NCBI GenBank assembly: GCA_964477345.1
Contig: CAYZDL010000017.1
Span: 1 to 37,701, forward strand
Direction: 5' to 3'
From: JAJZEO01 sp964477345
GTDB lineage: Bacteria; Chlamydiota; Chlamydiia; Chlamydiales; 2-12-FULL-49-11
DNA: 37,701 nt
Shown here: one piece after another, positions 24,248 to 32,035 of the stretch
Layout of the letters: each line of letters starts with the position of its first letter
How positions within the stretch are numbered: position 1 is the first letter of the stretch
Made by a program: the position numbers and the translations under genes
The notes under the pieces: generated by a model
Database searches by the model: none
What the model saw: the letters and a program-made list of their open reading frames with translations, nothing else
Told to the model about the DNA's origin: nothing

Positions 24248-26840
24248 ATGACGTCGCAATTTACTGAGGCCGTAACTCAGGCAATCGAAGAAGCATTTCA
24301 ATACGCACAAGCAAACAAACATGTCGAGATTGGAGATAATCATATTCTCCGGGCCCTTCTCATCGAATCAGATGGCTACTTTGCAAACATTTGCCAGATT
24401 GCTGGAATCGATCCTTCGTTGTTGTTAAACGAGACAGAAACTGCTTTGAGAGCGCAACCAACCTATGAGGGAGCTGCCCAACCTCCGCAAATTTCTGTCG
24501 GAATACAACAAAAATTCAAAGAAGCGGAAAAGATTGCTAAGAGCTGGGGTGATACTTACATCAGTAGTGATCACTTATTCTTGAGCTTTTGGGATCGTCC
24601 TGTTGAGCCTTTTGCCTCTCTTACCAAACTTACGAAAAAAACGCGTAAGGCCATTGAAGAAGAGATCAAAAAACTACGTGGGGGACGTAGTATGGACTCA
24701 CCAAGTAGTGAATCAAATCTCAAAGCTTTAGAGAAATATTGTAAAAATTTAACTGAACTTGCCAAACAGGGAAAACTCGATCCTGTAATTGGTCGCGATG
24801 AGGAGATTCGTCGGACGATTCAAGTTTTATCTCGTAGAACGAAAAACAATCCGATGTTAATTGGCGAGCCTGGCGTGGGAAAAACAGCAATTGCAGAAGG
24901 CCTTGCTCATAGAATTATCCAAGAAGATGTTCCTGATTCACTCAAGAAAAAACAGTTGATGGCTCTCGATATGGGAAGTTTGATTGCAGGGACCAAATAC
25001 CGTGGAGAATTTGAAGAGAGGCTGAAGGGGATACTGCAAGAAGTAGAAAAGAGCGATGGCAATATCATCTTATTTATCGATGAGGTTCATACTCTTGTAG
25101 GGGCGGGAGCCAGTGAAGGCTCGATGGATGCGGCCAATTTGCTCAAACCTGCACTTGCGAGGGGGACTCTTCATTGTATTGGCGCAACGACTCTGAATGA
25201 GTACCAAAAATATATCGAAAAAGATGCAGCTCTTGAAAGACGATTTCAGCCTGTACAGGTGCCTGAACCTGGTATGGAAGATGCGATTATGATTTTGCGC
25301 GGACTAAAGGAGCGGTATGAGATTTTTCACGGCGTCCGGATTACTGAAGGAGCGCTTCATGCTGCCGTTTATCTATCAACACGCTATATTGCTGATAGAC
25401 GTCTTCCTGATAAGGCAATCGATTTAATTGATGAGGCCGCTAGCATGATTCGGATGCAAATAGGTAGCTTGCCGTTGCCTATTGATCGGAAAGAGAGGCA
25501 GCTTGCTTCCTTACTTGTAAAACAACAGGCGCTAAAGAATGAGTCAGGTCATGATGATGCGGGTGAAAAAGAGATTTCTCAGCTAAAAGAAGAGCTTTCT
25601 CAAATGCGAGCCAAGTGGAAAAAAGAGAAGGACCTAATTCAAAAGCTTAAGGAAAAGAAGAATGCTCTTGAGAAATTGAAATTCCAGGAAGAAGAGGCCG
25701 ACCGCAGGGCTGATTACGATAAGGTAGCTCAGCTTCGCTACGCCTCGATTCCTGCTATGCAAAAAGAGATCGATTTAGCAGGGTCGGATCTGAAAAATCT
25801 TAAGGAAAGGCTTTTACAAGAAGAGGTTGATGAGTCATTAATTGCTCAGATTGTCGCAAAATGGACGGGGATTCCGGTTGAAAGAATGCTCGAAAAAGAG
25901 ACGACAAAGATGATCCACCTTGAGGAGCATCTTGGAGGGCGAGTGATTGGTCAGCCATTTGCAATATCAGCTGTCAGTCAGGCTATTCGTCGTTCACGAG
26001 CAGGACTTAGCGATCCTAATCGTCCCATTGGTGCATTTTTATTCTTAGGACCTACAGGGGTTGGAAAAACAGAGCTTGTTAAGGCAATTGCTGAGCAGCT
26101 CTTTAATCGAGAAGATGCGATTGTCCGTTTGGACATGTCTGAATATATGGAAAAACACAGTGTCACGTTTGATGGGAGCTCCTCCCGGCTATATAGGATA
26201 CGAAGAGGGGGGCCAGCTAACGGAGGCTTTACGACGCAAACCTTATTCAGTGGTTCTTCTCGATGAGCTAGAAAAAGCCCACCCCGACGTCTTTAACATC
26301 CTACTGCAGGTCTTTGATGAAGGGCACATCACCGATAGTAAAGGGCGAAAGGTCAACTGTAAAAACGCCCTCTTCATCATGACTTCTAATCTTGGATCTG
26401 ATTTATTGCTTAATGCCCTTGAGAGGAAACATGATCTAACGAAGGAAGAACTTTTAGAAGTGCTTGAGCCAGTACTTAAGGCCACATTCCGACCCGAATT
26501 TCTCAACCGTTTAGATGAAGTTCTCCCATTTGTACCTTTGAGACTCGAAGATATGGAGAAAATTGTCGATCTCCAATTAGAGACGGTTGCAAGTAGACTT
26601 AAAGAACGCTCAATTTCCTTTGAATGGGACAGGAAGGCCGCTAAGTATCTTGCAGAAAAAGGGTATGACCCAGTTTTTGGGGCACGCCCTCTCAAGCGCC
26701 TTATCCAAAATGAAGTAATTAATCTATTTTCTAGTGCCATCTTGGAGGAGAAAATTCTCCCTCATAGCCATTTGATTCTCACAGAAAGCCAGAAGCACTT
26801 ACATTACAACATTCCAGGAGCACTTACATTACAACATTAA
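24248..26840 (+). pseudogene. clpB: ClpB disaggregase with an internal frameshift
   Basis: The ATG at 24248 has a GGGAGG ribosome binding site. The first frame encodes the N domain, AAA-1 (GEPGVGKTAIAEGLA; Walker B ILFIDEVHTLVGAG), the coiled-coil middle domain, and AAA-2 up to Walker A GPTGVGKTELVKAIAEQLF and YMEKHSV. At about 26162 the reading must jump to the next frame, which continues with SRLMGAPPGYIGYEEGGQ through the sensor 2 region (FGARPLKRLIQ) to 26840. In ClpB relatives this reads HSVSRL without a break, so two bases of the Val codon appear lost. Restored, the protein would be 864 residues, normal for ClpB. All motifs are intact. A sequencing error is as likely as true inactivation. 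ClpB rescues aggregated proteins with DnaK. Confidence 0.9.
26794..26838. repeat. 25-bp tandem duplication at the clpB/recD2 junction
   Basis: AGCACTTACATTACAACATT occurs at 26794-26813 and again at 26819-26838, with CCAGG between, so the unit is 25 bp. The length is not a multiple of three. The second copy is therefore read in another frame by clpB and supplies its new last residues, while recD2 ends in it on the other strand. Confidence 0.9.
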
Positions 26841-29046
26841 GGGGCTCTAATTTCTCGGAAATGAAGGTGGCAAGGCCTGTAAATCTGGTCTCGACTTCGT
26901 CGTTCTTCACCGCAAGGGCGATAGCCTTCTTGGTGCCGAGGAGCACAACCAACTTCTTTGAACGGGTAATGGCTGTGTAGAGAAGATTCTTTTGCAAAAG
27001 CTTGAAGTGACTGGTGTGGATCGGCATGATGATGCAGGGACATTCGCTTCCTTGGTACTTATGAACCGATACGGCATAGGCAAGGGCAACTTCGTCAAGT
27101 TCGTTGATTTCGTATTCGACGATTTTACCATCAAAGTTGATCTCGATAAACTGTTCATCGAGATCGATCATTTCGATCCGGCCTACATCACCATTAAAGA
27201 CCATTTTTTGGTAGTTGTTGCGAATTTGCATCACCTTATCTTGTTCCCGGTAGATGCGTCCAAAGCGGGAGATCTCTTTTCCTGTAGGGTTCAATGCTTT
27301 TTGCAAGGCGACATTGAGATTTTCAATCCCAATGGCCCCTTTTTTCATAGGTGAGAGGACCTGTATGTCGGCTAATCGATCAAAGGAATAGGTTTTTGGA
27401 ATTTCCTCTGCTAGAAGGTGGACAAGCCTGCTCACAATTTCATGGGGGTCTTCTATCTCGAGAAAAAGAAAATCACTATTTTCCTGGGGCTCTGCAAGGT
27501 AGGGGAACTCTCCCTTATTGATCTTGTGGGCATTCATGACGATATGAGAGCCTTTCCCTTGCCTGAAGATGTGGTAGAGCCTAGTGACAGGGATTCGGCC
27601 AGATTCAATAATATCTCTAAGTACGTTTCCGGGCCCCACGCTCGGCAATTGATCGATATCTCCGATCAGAATTAAACGAGCAGTAGAGGGGAGTGCACGC
27701 AGTAAGTGGAACATCAAAAATGTATCGATCATACTTGCTTCATCGACAATCAAGAGGTCGCATTCAATCGGATTTTTTTGATTTCGTTTGAAGCCTCCTT
27801 CTTGAAAATCGACTTCAAGGAGGGAGTGAATTGTTTTAGCTCTCTTTCTAGTAATTTCGCTCATTCGCTTGGCTGCTTTACCGGTAGGTGCGGCAAGGCA
27901 AATCTTTTCAGTCAGCTTTTCATGTATAGAGAGAATCGCTTTAGTAATGGTACTTTTCCCTGTACCAGGTCCTCCGGTGATGATCTGAACCTTTTCAGAA
28001 AAGCTCTGCAATAGGGCTTTTTGTTGCTCTTTTGCCAGGCGGAGACTTTGCTTTTCTTCGACCCATTCGAGCGCTTTTTCCTCTTTAATTTCTCTGATAG
28101 CGCAGGGAGAGGAAGTGAGACGGCTAAGTTCATTTGCTATCGTTGACTCACAAATAAAGTAGCTTCTTAGCCAAACATGGACGATCGGACCCTCTTTTGT
28201 CATCAGCTCGCGCCTGATGATCCGGTCACCTAGCTCCAATGTTGTAATAGCTTTGCTAAGTGAGGCAAGATCGACTTCAAGAAGAGTCTCTGCAAGGGTA
28301 AAGAGCTTTTCCTCTGGGTAACAGGTGTTTCCTTGGTCAGAGAGTTCTCGTAAGAGGTACTCGAGGCCTGATTCTACTCTGACCGGGGCTGTCTTAGGGA
28401 TGTTGAGTTCTGAAGCGAGCTTATCGGCTGTTTTAAAACCAATTCCGAAAATCCCTTGAAGGGCGCCATAAGGATTCTTTTGGAGCTCTTCCTTAGTATT
28501 GTCCCCATATTTTTTGTAAATTTTCTTGGCGACAGCGTTGCCCACGCCATGGCCTCGCAAAAAGACAATGACATCGCGGACCTTTTTTTGTTCGCCCCAG
28601 TGATCAATGATCTTTTGATATTTTTTCTTTCCAATCCCTTCGATCTCAAGAAGACGGATCGGATTATGATCGATCACATCTAAGGCATCTTTTCCAAAAT
28701 GATCGACGATTTTTTTTGCATAGGCAGGGCCTATACCACGAATGCCCCCTGATTCAAGATAACGTCGAACCCCTAATAAGTCCTTTGGCAGTGAGACCTC
28801 AAAGGAGGAGACTTCGAACTGGTGACCATGTGATGTATGATGTTTATAGTGGCCTTGGCAAGTAATTGCCTCACCAGGCTGAAGACCTGGGATATTTCCT
28901 ACGATTTGGACGGGGTCGGTTCTTTTGCCTACTCCCCCTACGAGAAGGGCTACAGTGAAGCCATTTTCCTCATTAGTAAAGACAACCCTGTCGACAATAC
29001 CACTGATTTGCTCATCTTGACTCATTTGACACGGAGTATCCGTCAT
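26824..29046 (-). CDS. recD2: RecD2-type ATP-dependent DNA helicase
   Basis: The 740-residue superfamily 1 helicase has an N-terminal OB-like part (GIVDRVVFTNEENGFTVALL) and helix-hairpin-helix repeats (GGIRGIGPAYAKKIVDHFG; LLEIEGIGKKKYQKIIDHWG). The motor carries Walker A IITGGPGTGKSTITKAILS, DLLIVDEASMID (motif II) and LAYAVSVHKYQGSECPCIIM (motifs V-VI region). It is the RecBC-independent RecD2/YrrC form, a 5'-3' helicase for DNA repair. Chlamydia has a recD gene after metG. The last 17 bp overlap convergent clpB. A degenerate copy of its 5' end lies at 31277-31440. The start is the first in-frame ATG; MSQDEQ seven codons later is an alternative, and neither has a clear ribosome binding site. 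Confidence 0.94.
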   Translation of the reverse strand: MTDTPCQMSQDEQISGIVDRVVFTNEENGFTVALLVGGVGKRTDPVQIVGNIPGLQPGEAITCQGHYKHHTSHGHQFEVSSFEVSLPKDLLGVRRYLESGGIRGIGPAYAKKIVDHFGKDALDVIDHNPIRLLEIEGIGKKKYQKIIDHWGEQKKVRDVIVFLRGHGVGNAVAKKIYKKYGDNTKEELQKNPYGALQGIFGIGFKTADKLASELNIPKTAPVRVESGLEYLLRELSDQGNTCYPEEKLFTLAETLLEVDLASLSKAITTLELGDRIIRRELMTKEGPIVHVWLRSYFICESTIANELSRLTSSPCAIREIKEEKALEWVEEKQSLRLAKEQQKALLQSFSEKVQIITGGPGTGKSTITKAILSIHEKLTEKICLAAPTGKAAKRMSEITRKRAKTIHSLLEVDFQEGGFKRNQKNPIECDLLIVDEASMIDTFLMFHLLRALPSTARLILIGDIDQLPSVGPGNVLRDIIESGRIPVTRLYHIFRQGKGSHIVMNAHKINKGEFPYLAEPQENSDFLFLEIEDPHEIVSRLVHLLAEEIPKTYSFDRLADIQVLSPMKKGAIGIENLNVALQKALNPTGKEISRFGRIYREQDKVMQIRNNYQKMVFNGDVGRIEMIDLDEQFIEINFDGKIVEYEINELDEVALAYAVSVHKYQGSECPCIIMPIHTSHFKLLQKNLLYTAITRSKKLVVLLGTKKAIALAVKNDEVETRFTGLATFISEKLEPLNVVM

Positions 29047-29100
29047 TTAGAGTTTAAAACCAATGATTTTTTTGAGCTTGAGAGAGACTCGATTTAGAAT

Positions 29101-29397
29101 TTAGTGATTTATACGATTAGCATTACGGTGCTCTTTCCAGATATGTTTTAACTCCCGACCGAAAACTACGACAAATTGATGACGAGCGTTTTTAAGCCAT
29201 ATGAGGCCTTTTCGATCAACATTTGGATGAGTAGAGATAAAGTCATCCATTTTACTATTAAAATAATTTCTAGCAACAACTTGGGCTTTTTCTCTTAGTG
29301 ATCCATTTCCCGAGGGTACTGTAAAATTATTCACTTGTCCCAGGAAATCATTTTGCCACTGATGAATAGCCGTTAAAATTGTACGAAAACTCTCCAT
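29101..29397 (-). CDS. small protein A1 of the dehydratase cassette, unknown function
   Basis: I know no family for this 98-residue protein. It is the paralogue of A2 (31452-31751); both share WQNDFL, SLREK, VAR, FN, FI-x-x-HP, WLKN-x-RH and a hydrophobic strand or helix. More distantly it also matches the B proteins (W-x-x-(D/E)-(F/L)-L, then S-x-(R/K)-E/T, then HP, then RH-x-F). It looks helical, is fairly basic, and has no Cys, signal peptide or transmembrane segment. An AGGAG ribosome binding site precedes the ATG by six bases. It is the last gene of the cassette, just after B1 and before recD2. A substrate or partner of the dehydratase is possible but unproven. Confidence 0.75.
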   Translation of the reverse strand: MESFRTILTAIHQWQNDFLGQVNNFTVPSGNGSLREKAQVVARNYFNSKMDDFISTHPNVDRKGLIWLKNARHQFVVVFGRELKHIWKEHRNANRINH

Positions 29398-29456
29398 TTT
29401 AAACTCCTCATTACTGAAACATTTGTTCAGCTTAAAAGCCGATTGTTTTAAGCGGG

Positions 29457-29759
29457 CTACCGCTTTTTATCTTTGTTAATGATCGGATGTGAAAATCTTT
29501 CCCTTAATTCGTGGACCATGGTGGAGGTAAACTCATGCCTCATACGATGAACTCTCTCTTTAGAAATAGGATCAGGGTGTTTTAATAGGTATTCTTCCGT
29601 CTTTTTATCCAAAAAATCATTTACAATGTGTTGAATTATCATTTCTGTTTTCCTACTCGAATTAAAGCAACTATTAAAATGTTTGTCTTCGTGAACAGAT
29701 TTAAGTAGCTCTGCTTTCCAATCGTGCATAAGTTGACTAAACTGGCTAAGACTATCCAT
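29457..29759 (-). CDS. small protein B1 of the dehydratase cassette, unknown function
   Basis: This 100-residue protein begins MDSLSQFSQLMHDWKAELLK and contains HEDKHFNSCFNSSRKTE, YLLKHPDPISKERVHRMRHE and a C-terminal charged helix. Its paralogue is the degraded B2 (31802-32035). It is also a distant relative of A1/A2, so A and B probably arose by gene duplication. The ATG overlaps the stop of the LanM-like gene by 8 bp and has an AAGGAA ribosome binding site inside that gene. Tight coupling to the enzyme is therefore expected. No known domain, signal or transmembrane segment is seen. Confidence 0.75.
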   Translation of the reverse strand: MDSLSQFSQLMHDWKAELLKSVHEDKHFNSCFNSSRKTEMIIQHIVNDFLDKKTEEYLLKHPDPISKERVHRMRHEFTSTMVHELRERFSHPIINKDKKR

Positions 29760-31152
29760 GTTGCTTCCTTGCGATCATTTCCCCTTCATAGTAAACAAAT
29801 TCGCCATTAGCGCTTAATTGGAATAAAGGAACATTTTTTTCACGATAACATCGCTTTAAGTTAGCCATAAGATTTGTTGAGGGGATAAATTGATATTTAA
29901 ACTGATCTAGTTTCAGCTCAAGTTCGTGGGAAATCATTTTGATGAAGTCGTCTTCATCGGCGGCATAACCTAGAAAATCATTGAGCAAAGAGGTATTAAC
30001 GGGTACATAACGAATGAATGGATTAGTTGAATTGCTGATAGAGGTCCTAAAATCATCAACAGCCTCTTTACCTGTGGTCTCTAAAAACTCACGAAAGATA
30101 CGTCTTTTCTCGTCGATACGTGGTTTTAATGACTCGTAGTCTCTTCTATGAGCTCTAATCATTTGATCAATTGTTGGCATCGCAGAACTCTCGGTTGAAT
30201 GAGGGACATAGACTTCAAGATCGATTGGTTCTGCAAAAAGCTCATCTCCATTAAAGATAAAATTTCCTATATGTGCATCATTGCCAAGACCACAATGTCT
30301 GATCACTTCTTCTAGGAAGATATAACGGTCAACAACGCCCCCATCCTTAGTAAAGCCTTTAGAAAGAAGTTTTGGCCCAAAGTTCGAATCTGAGTAGTCG
30401 TTACCACATATACGGGGATTTAGGTACTCGCCCGATACGAACTCGTGCAACCCCCAATTATCTCCGCTGATAATAGTACGCGTTCTAAGGGGAGGACTGT
30501 GGAAAAGTCCTCTTTCGACAGAGATACGATTGAGTGAGTGAAAAAGCCCCCTTTCTGAAGGTAAAGTAGCTTGTTCGATTATCATATTTCTAGGTTTATA
30601 AACAAAACAACTCTCTTTACCTTTACTAAAAAGACTATGAAACTTTGAGGAGGGTGCCTTTACGAATGTAACAAAACAGGGCCTCTTCCCATGGTGTGGA
30701 TCCCCATCAGTCGCTTTTATCTCCCTTAAAGCGCCATACTCTGTTTCGAGACCTTGGCAATTGTGATAAATTTCTACTAGAAAACGTGCGGTAGATTCGA
30801 TAAGGTACTCTACTCTTCTTGCACAGGGAGGAGATGATGGGTCAAGGCTTGGATCGGTTTCTAGATGATCACCAATAGCCGAAAGATCGACCTTCACAGA
30901 GCTTGGTAATCTTGCCCTATGGAGAATCTCTTCAAAAAGGGCTCCGCAAGCCTCATGGAATTGCTCAGGATTGGTGTAGCCTCCATCACTACTTTTTGGA
31001 GGAATTGCATCGAAAAATCGCTTGACCGCTGGGCCCGGAGAAACTTGATCGATCAGATGGTCGCCTCTATCAGCCCCAGCCGCAACCCCATGCAAATGAA
31101 ACATTTCAGGTTGTCTTGGGGGTAATGCTCCCCTGCCTTGAACTTCATCCAT
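29752..31152 (-). CDS. stand-alone LanM-type dehydratase domain protein, copy 1
   Basis: The start chosen is the ATG at 31150-31152 (GGAG eight bases upstream), giving 466 residues; an earlier TTG at 31209 has no ribosome binding site. From about residue 110 the protein follows the LanM dehydratase domain (DUF4135): DGDPHHGKRPCF (Asp151, His153), CFVYKPRNM (Lys186), NWGLHEFVSGEY, then LGNDAHIGNFIF (Asp292, His294, Asn297) and AEPIDLEVY (Asp311). FIRYVPVNTSLL has an Arg381-x5-Thr387 pair like that needed for phosphate elimination in CylM. It ends at VPLFQLSANGEF, the usual end of the domain, with no LanC cyclase. In LanM this domain phosphorylates Ser/Thr and eliminates phosphate. The first 50 residues are low-complexity and differ from copy 2. 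Substrate unknown. Confidence 0.85.
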   Translation of the reverse strand: MDEVQGRGALPPRQPEMFHLHGVAAGADRGDHLIDQVSPGPAVKRFFDAIPPKSSDGGYTNPEQFHEACGALFEEILHRARLPSSVKVDLSAIGDHLETDPSLDPSSPPCARRVEYLIESTARFLVEIYHNCQGLETEYGALREIKATDGDPHHGKRPCFVTFVKAPSSKFHSLFSKGKESCFVYKPRNMIIEQATLPSERGLFHSLNRISVERGLFHSPPLRTRTIISGDNWGLHEFVSGEYLNPRICGNDYSDSNFGPKLLSKGFTKDGGVVDRYIFLEEVIRHCGLGNDAHIGNFIFNGDELFAEPIDLEVYVPHSTESSAMPTIDQMIRAHRRDYESLKPRIDEKRRIFREFLETTGKEAVDDFRTSISNSTNPFIRYVPVNTSLLNDFLGYAADEDDFIKMISHELELKLDQFKYQFIPSTNLMANLKRCYREKNVPLFQLSANGEFVYYEGEMIARKQHG

Positions 31153-31181
31153 GATGATCGCTCCATTGCTTCCTACTGCAA

Positions 31182-31209
31182 TCCGTAAGGATTTGGGAGA
31201 GAAAGTCAA
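31182..31209 (-). promoter_or_regulatory. candidate promoter of dehydratase cassette 1
   Basis: On the minus strand TTGACT (31209-31204) is followed after 16 bp by TACGGA(T). The same arrangement is kept in copy 2. The -35 is good; the -10 is poor, so this is tentative. Confidence 0.3.
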
Positions 31210-31276
31210 TGATTTTTTTAAATCACGATAGGCGAGAGGTGTCGCATCTATTAATGGTGCCAGGGGGGAGGGGACT

Positions 31277-31440
31277 TCAAATTGGTAGCTATAGTAACCA
31301 TAAGAAGTAATGAGCCCTGTCCGGTTGAAGGCTCGGGATATTTTCTACGAACTTGGATGGGGGGTGGTTTTCTGACTGCTTACTCTACAAGAAGGGTTAC
31401 ATCGAAGTTATTGTCTTCATTATTCAGAGACAAATCCATG
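31277..31440 (-). pseudogene. degenerate duplicate of the recD2 5' end
   Basis: The plus-strand text here parallels the recD2 N-terminal coding region at about 28806-28995. For example, GGGATATTTTCTACGA matches GGGATATTTCCTACGA, and TACAAGAAGGGTTACA matches TACGAGAAGGGCTACA. It also shares the CTTCATTATTCAGAGACAA versus CCTCATTAGTAAAGACAAC segment. It has small indels and no open frame. It marks the left end of the duplicated unit, joined here to the region upstream of cassette 1. Confidence 0.75.
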
Positions 31441-31451
31441 GAGAGTACAAT

Positions 31452-31751
31452 TTATTTAGAATTTACAAAAACTTCTACAAGGCGCCCTTCCCAGGTGTTT
31501 TCTAATGCCTTACCGAGGTTTACGATAAATAGGTGACGACCGTTTTTAAGCCATACGAGAGCTTTTTCTCCCATACTAGGGTGAGAATTGATAAAGGTGC
31601 TCATCCTGTCATTAAAAAAAGTTCTAGCAACAGATTGGGATTTTTCTCTAAGCGATTCATGCCCAATAGGTATATCGAAATTCGTGGATTCGGCTAAGAA
31701 GTCGTTTTGCCATTTCTCAATAGTCCCTATAATTAGTGGAAGATGCTCCAT
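31452..31751 (-). CDS. small protein A2 of the duplicated cassette, unknown function
   Basis: This 99-residue protein is the paralogue of A1: KWQNDFLAESTNFDIPIGHE, SLREKSQSVARTFFN, FINSHPSMGEKALVWLKNGR. All positions shared by A1 and A2 are kept, and the frame is intact with an AGGAG ribosome binding site before the ATG. It therefore seems to be under selection, in contrast to its neighbour B2. The extreme C-terminus differs from A1. No known domain, signal or transmembrane segment is seen. Confidence 0.72.
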   Translation of the reverse strand: MEHLPLIIGTIEKWQNDFLAESTNFDIPIGHESLREKSQSVARTFFNDRMSTFINSHPSMGEKALVWLKNGRHLFIVNLGKALENTWEGRLVEVFVNSK

Positions 31752-31801
31752 TCCAAACTCCTCTTTACTGACAGTACAGTATAGCTGAAAAATCTATTGT
31801 A

Positions 31802-32035
31802 CTAAAGTAAGAGATTATTTTTTATTTCATCCACCATGGTCACCATTTTTTCATTAAAAAATTTATTTACAATTGTTTGAATGTTCTTTTCAGACGTTCT
31901 ACTTGATTTAAAAAACCCATGAAAATGCTTATCTTCTTTCAGTGATCTAAGAAGCTCTCCCTTCCAGTTTTGAACAATTTGACAAAACTGACTAAGACTG
32001 TCTATGAAGTTTCCTTGCAATGGACTCTTCTTCAT
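31802..32035 (-). CDS. small protein B2, degraded copy of B1
   Basis: The frame matches B1 from DSLSQF onward (NWKGELLRSLKEDKHFHGFF and so on). The codon that should be the start is ATA instead of ATG. The only ATGs in frame lie further upstream inside the dehydratase gene: 32035 is used here, and 32053 is possible. About 25 residues of B1, including the HP and RH motifs, are missing in frame between FNEK and TMV. The product would be about 77 residues. It is probably decaying, although expression from the upstream ATG cannot be excluded. Confidence 0.5.
   Translation of the reverse strand: MKKSPLQGNFIDSLSQFCQIVQNWKGELLRSLKEDKHFHGFFKSSRTSEKNIQTIVNKFFNEKMVTMVDEIKNNLLL

Noticed and set aside
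26243..26740. 165-codon minus-strand frame
   Set aside because: It is antisense to the clpB second AAA domain, with a Ser/Arg-rich composition typical of shadow frames.
31153..31209. TTG start 19 codons upstream in dehydratase copy 1
   Set aside because: There is no ribosome binding site, the text is the promoter-like region shared by both copies, and copy 2 has no matching coding extension.
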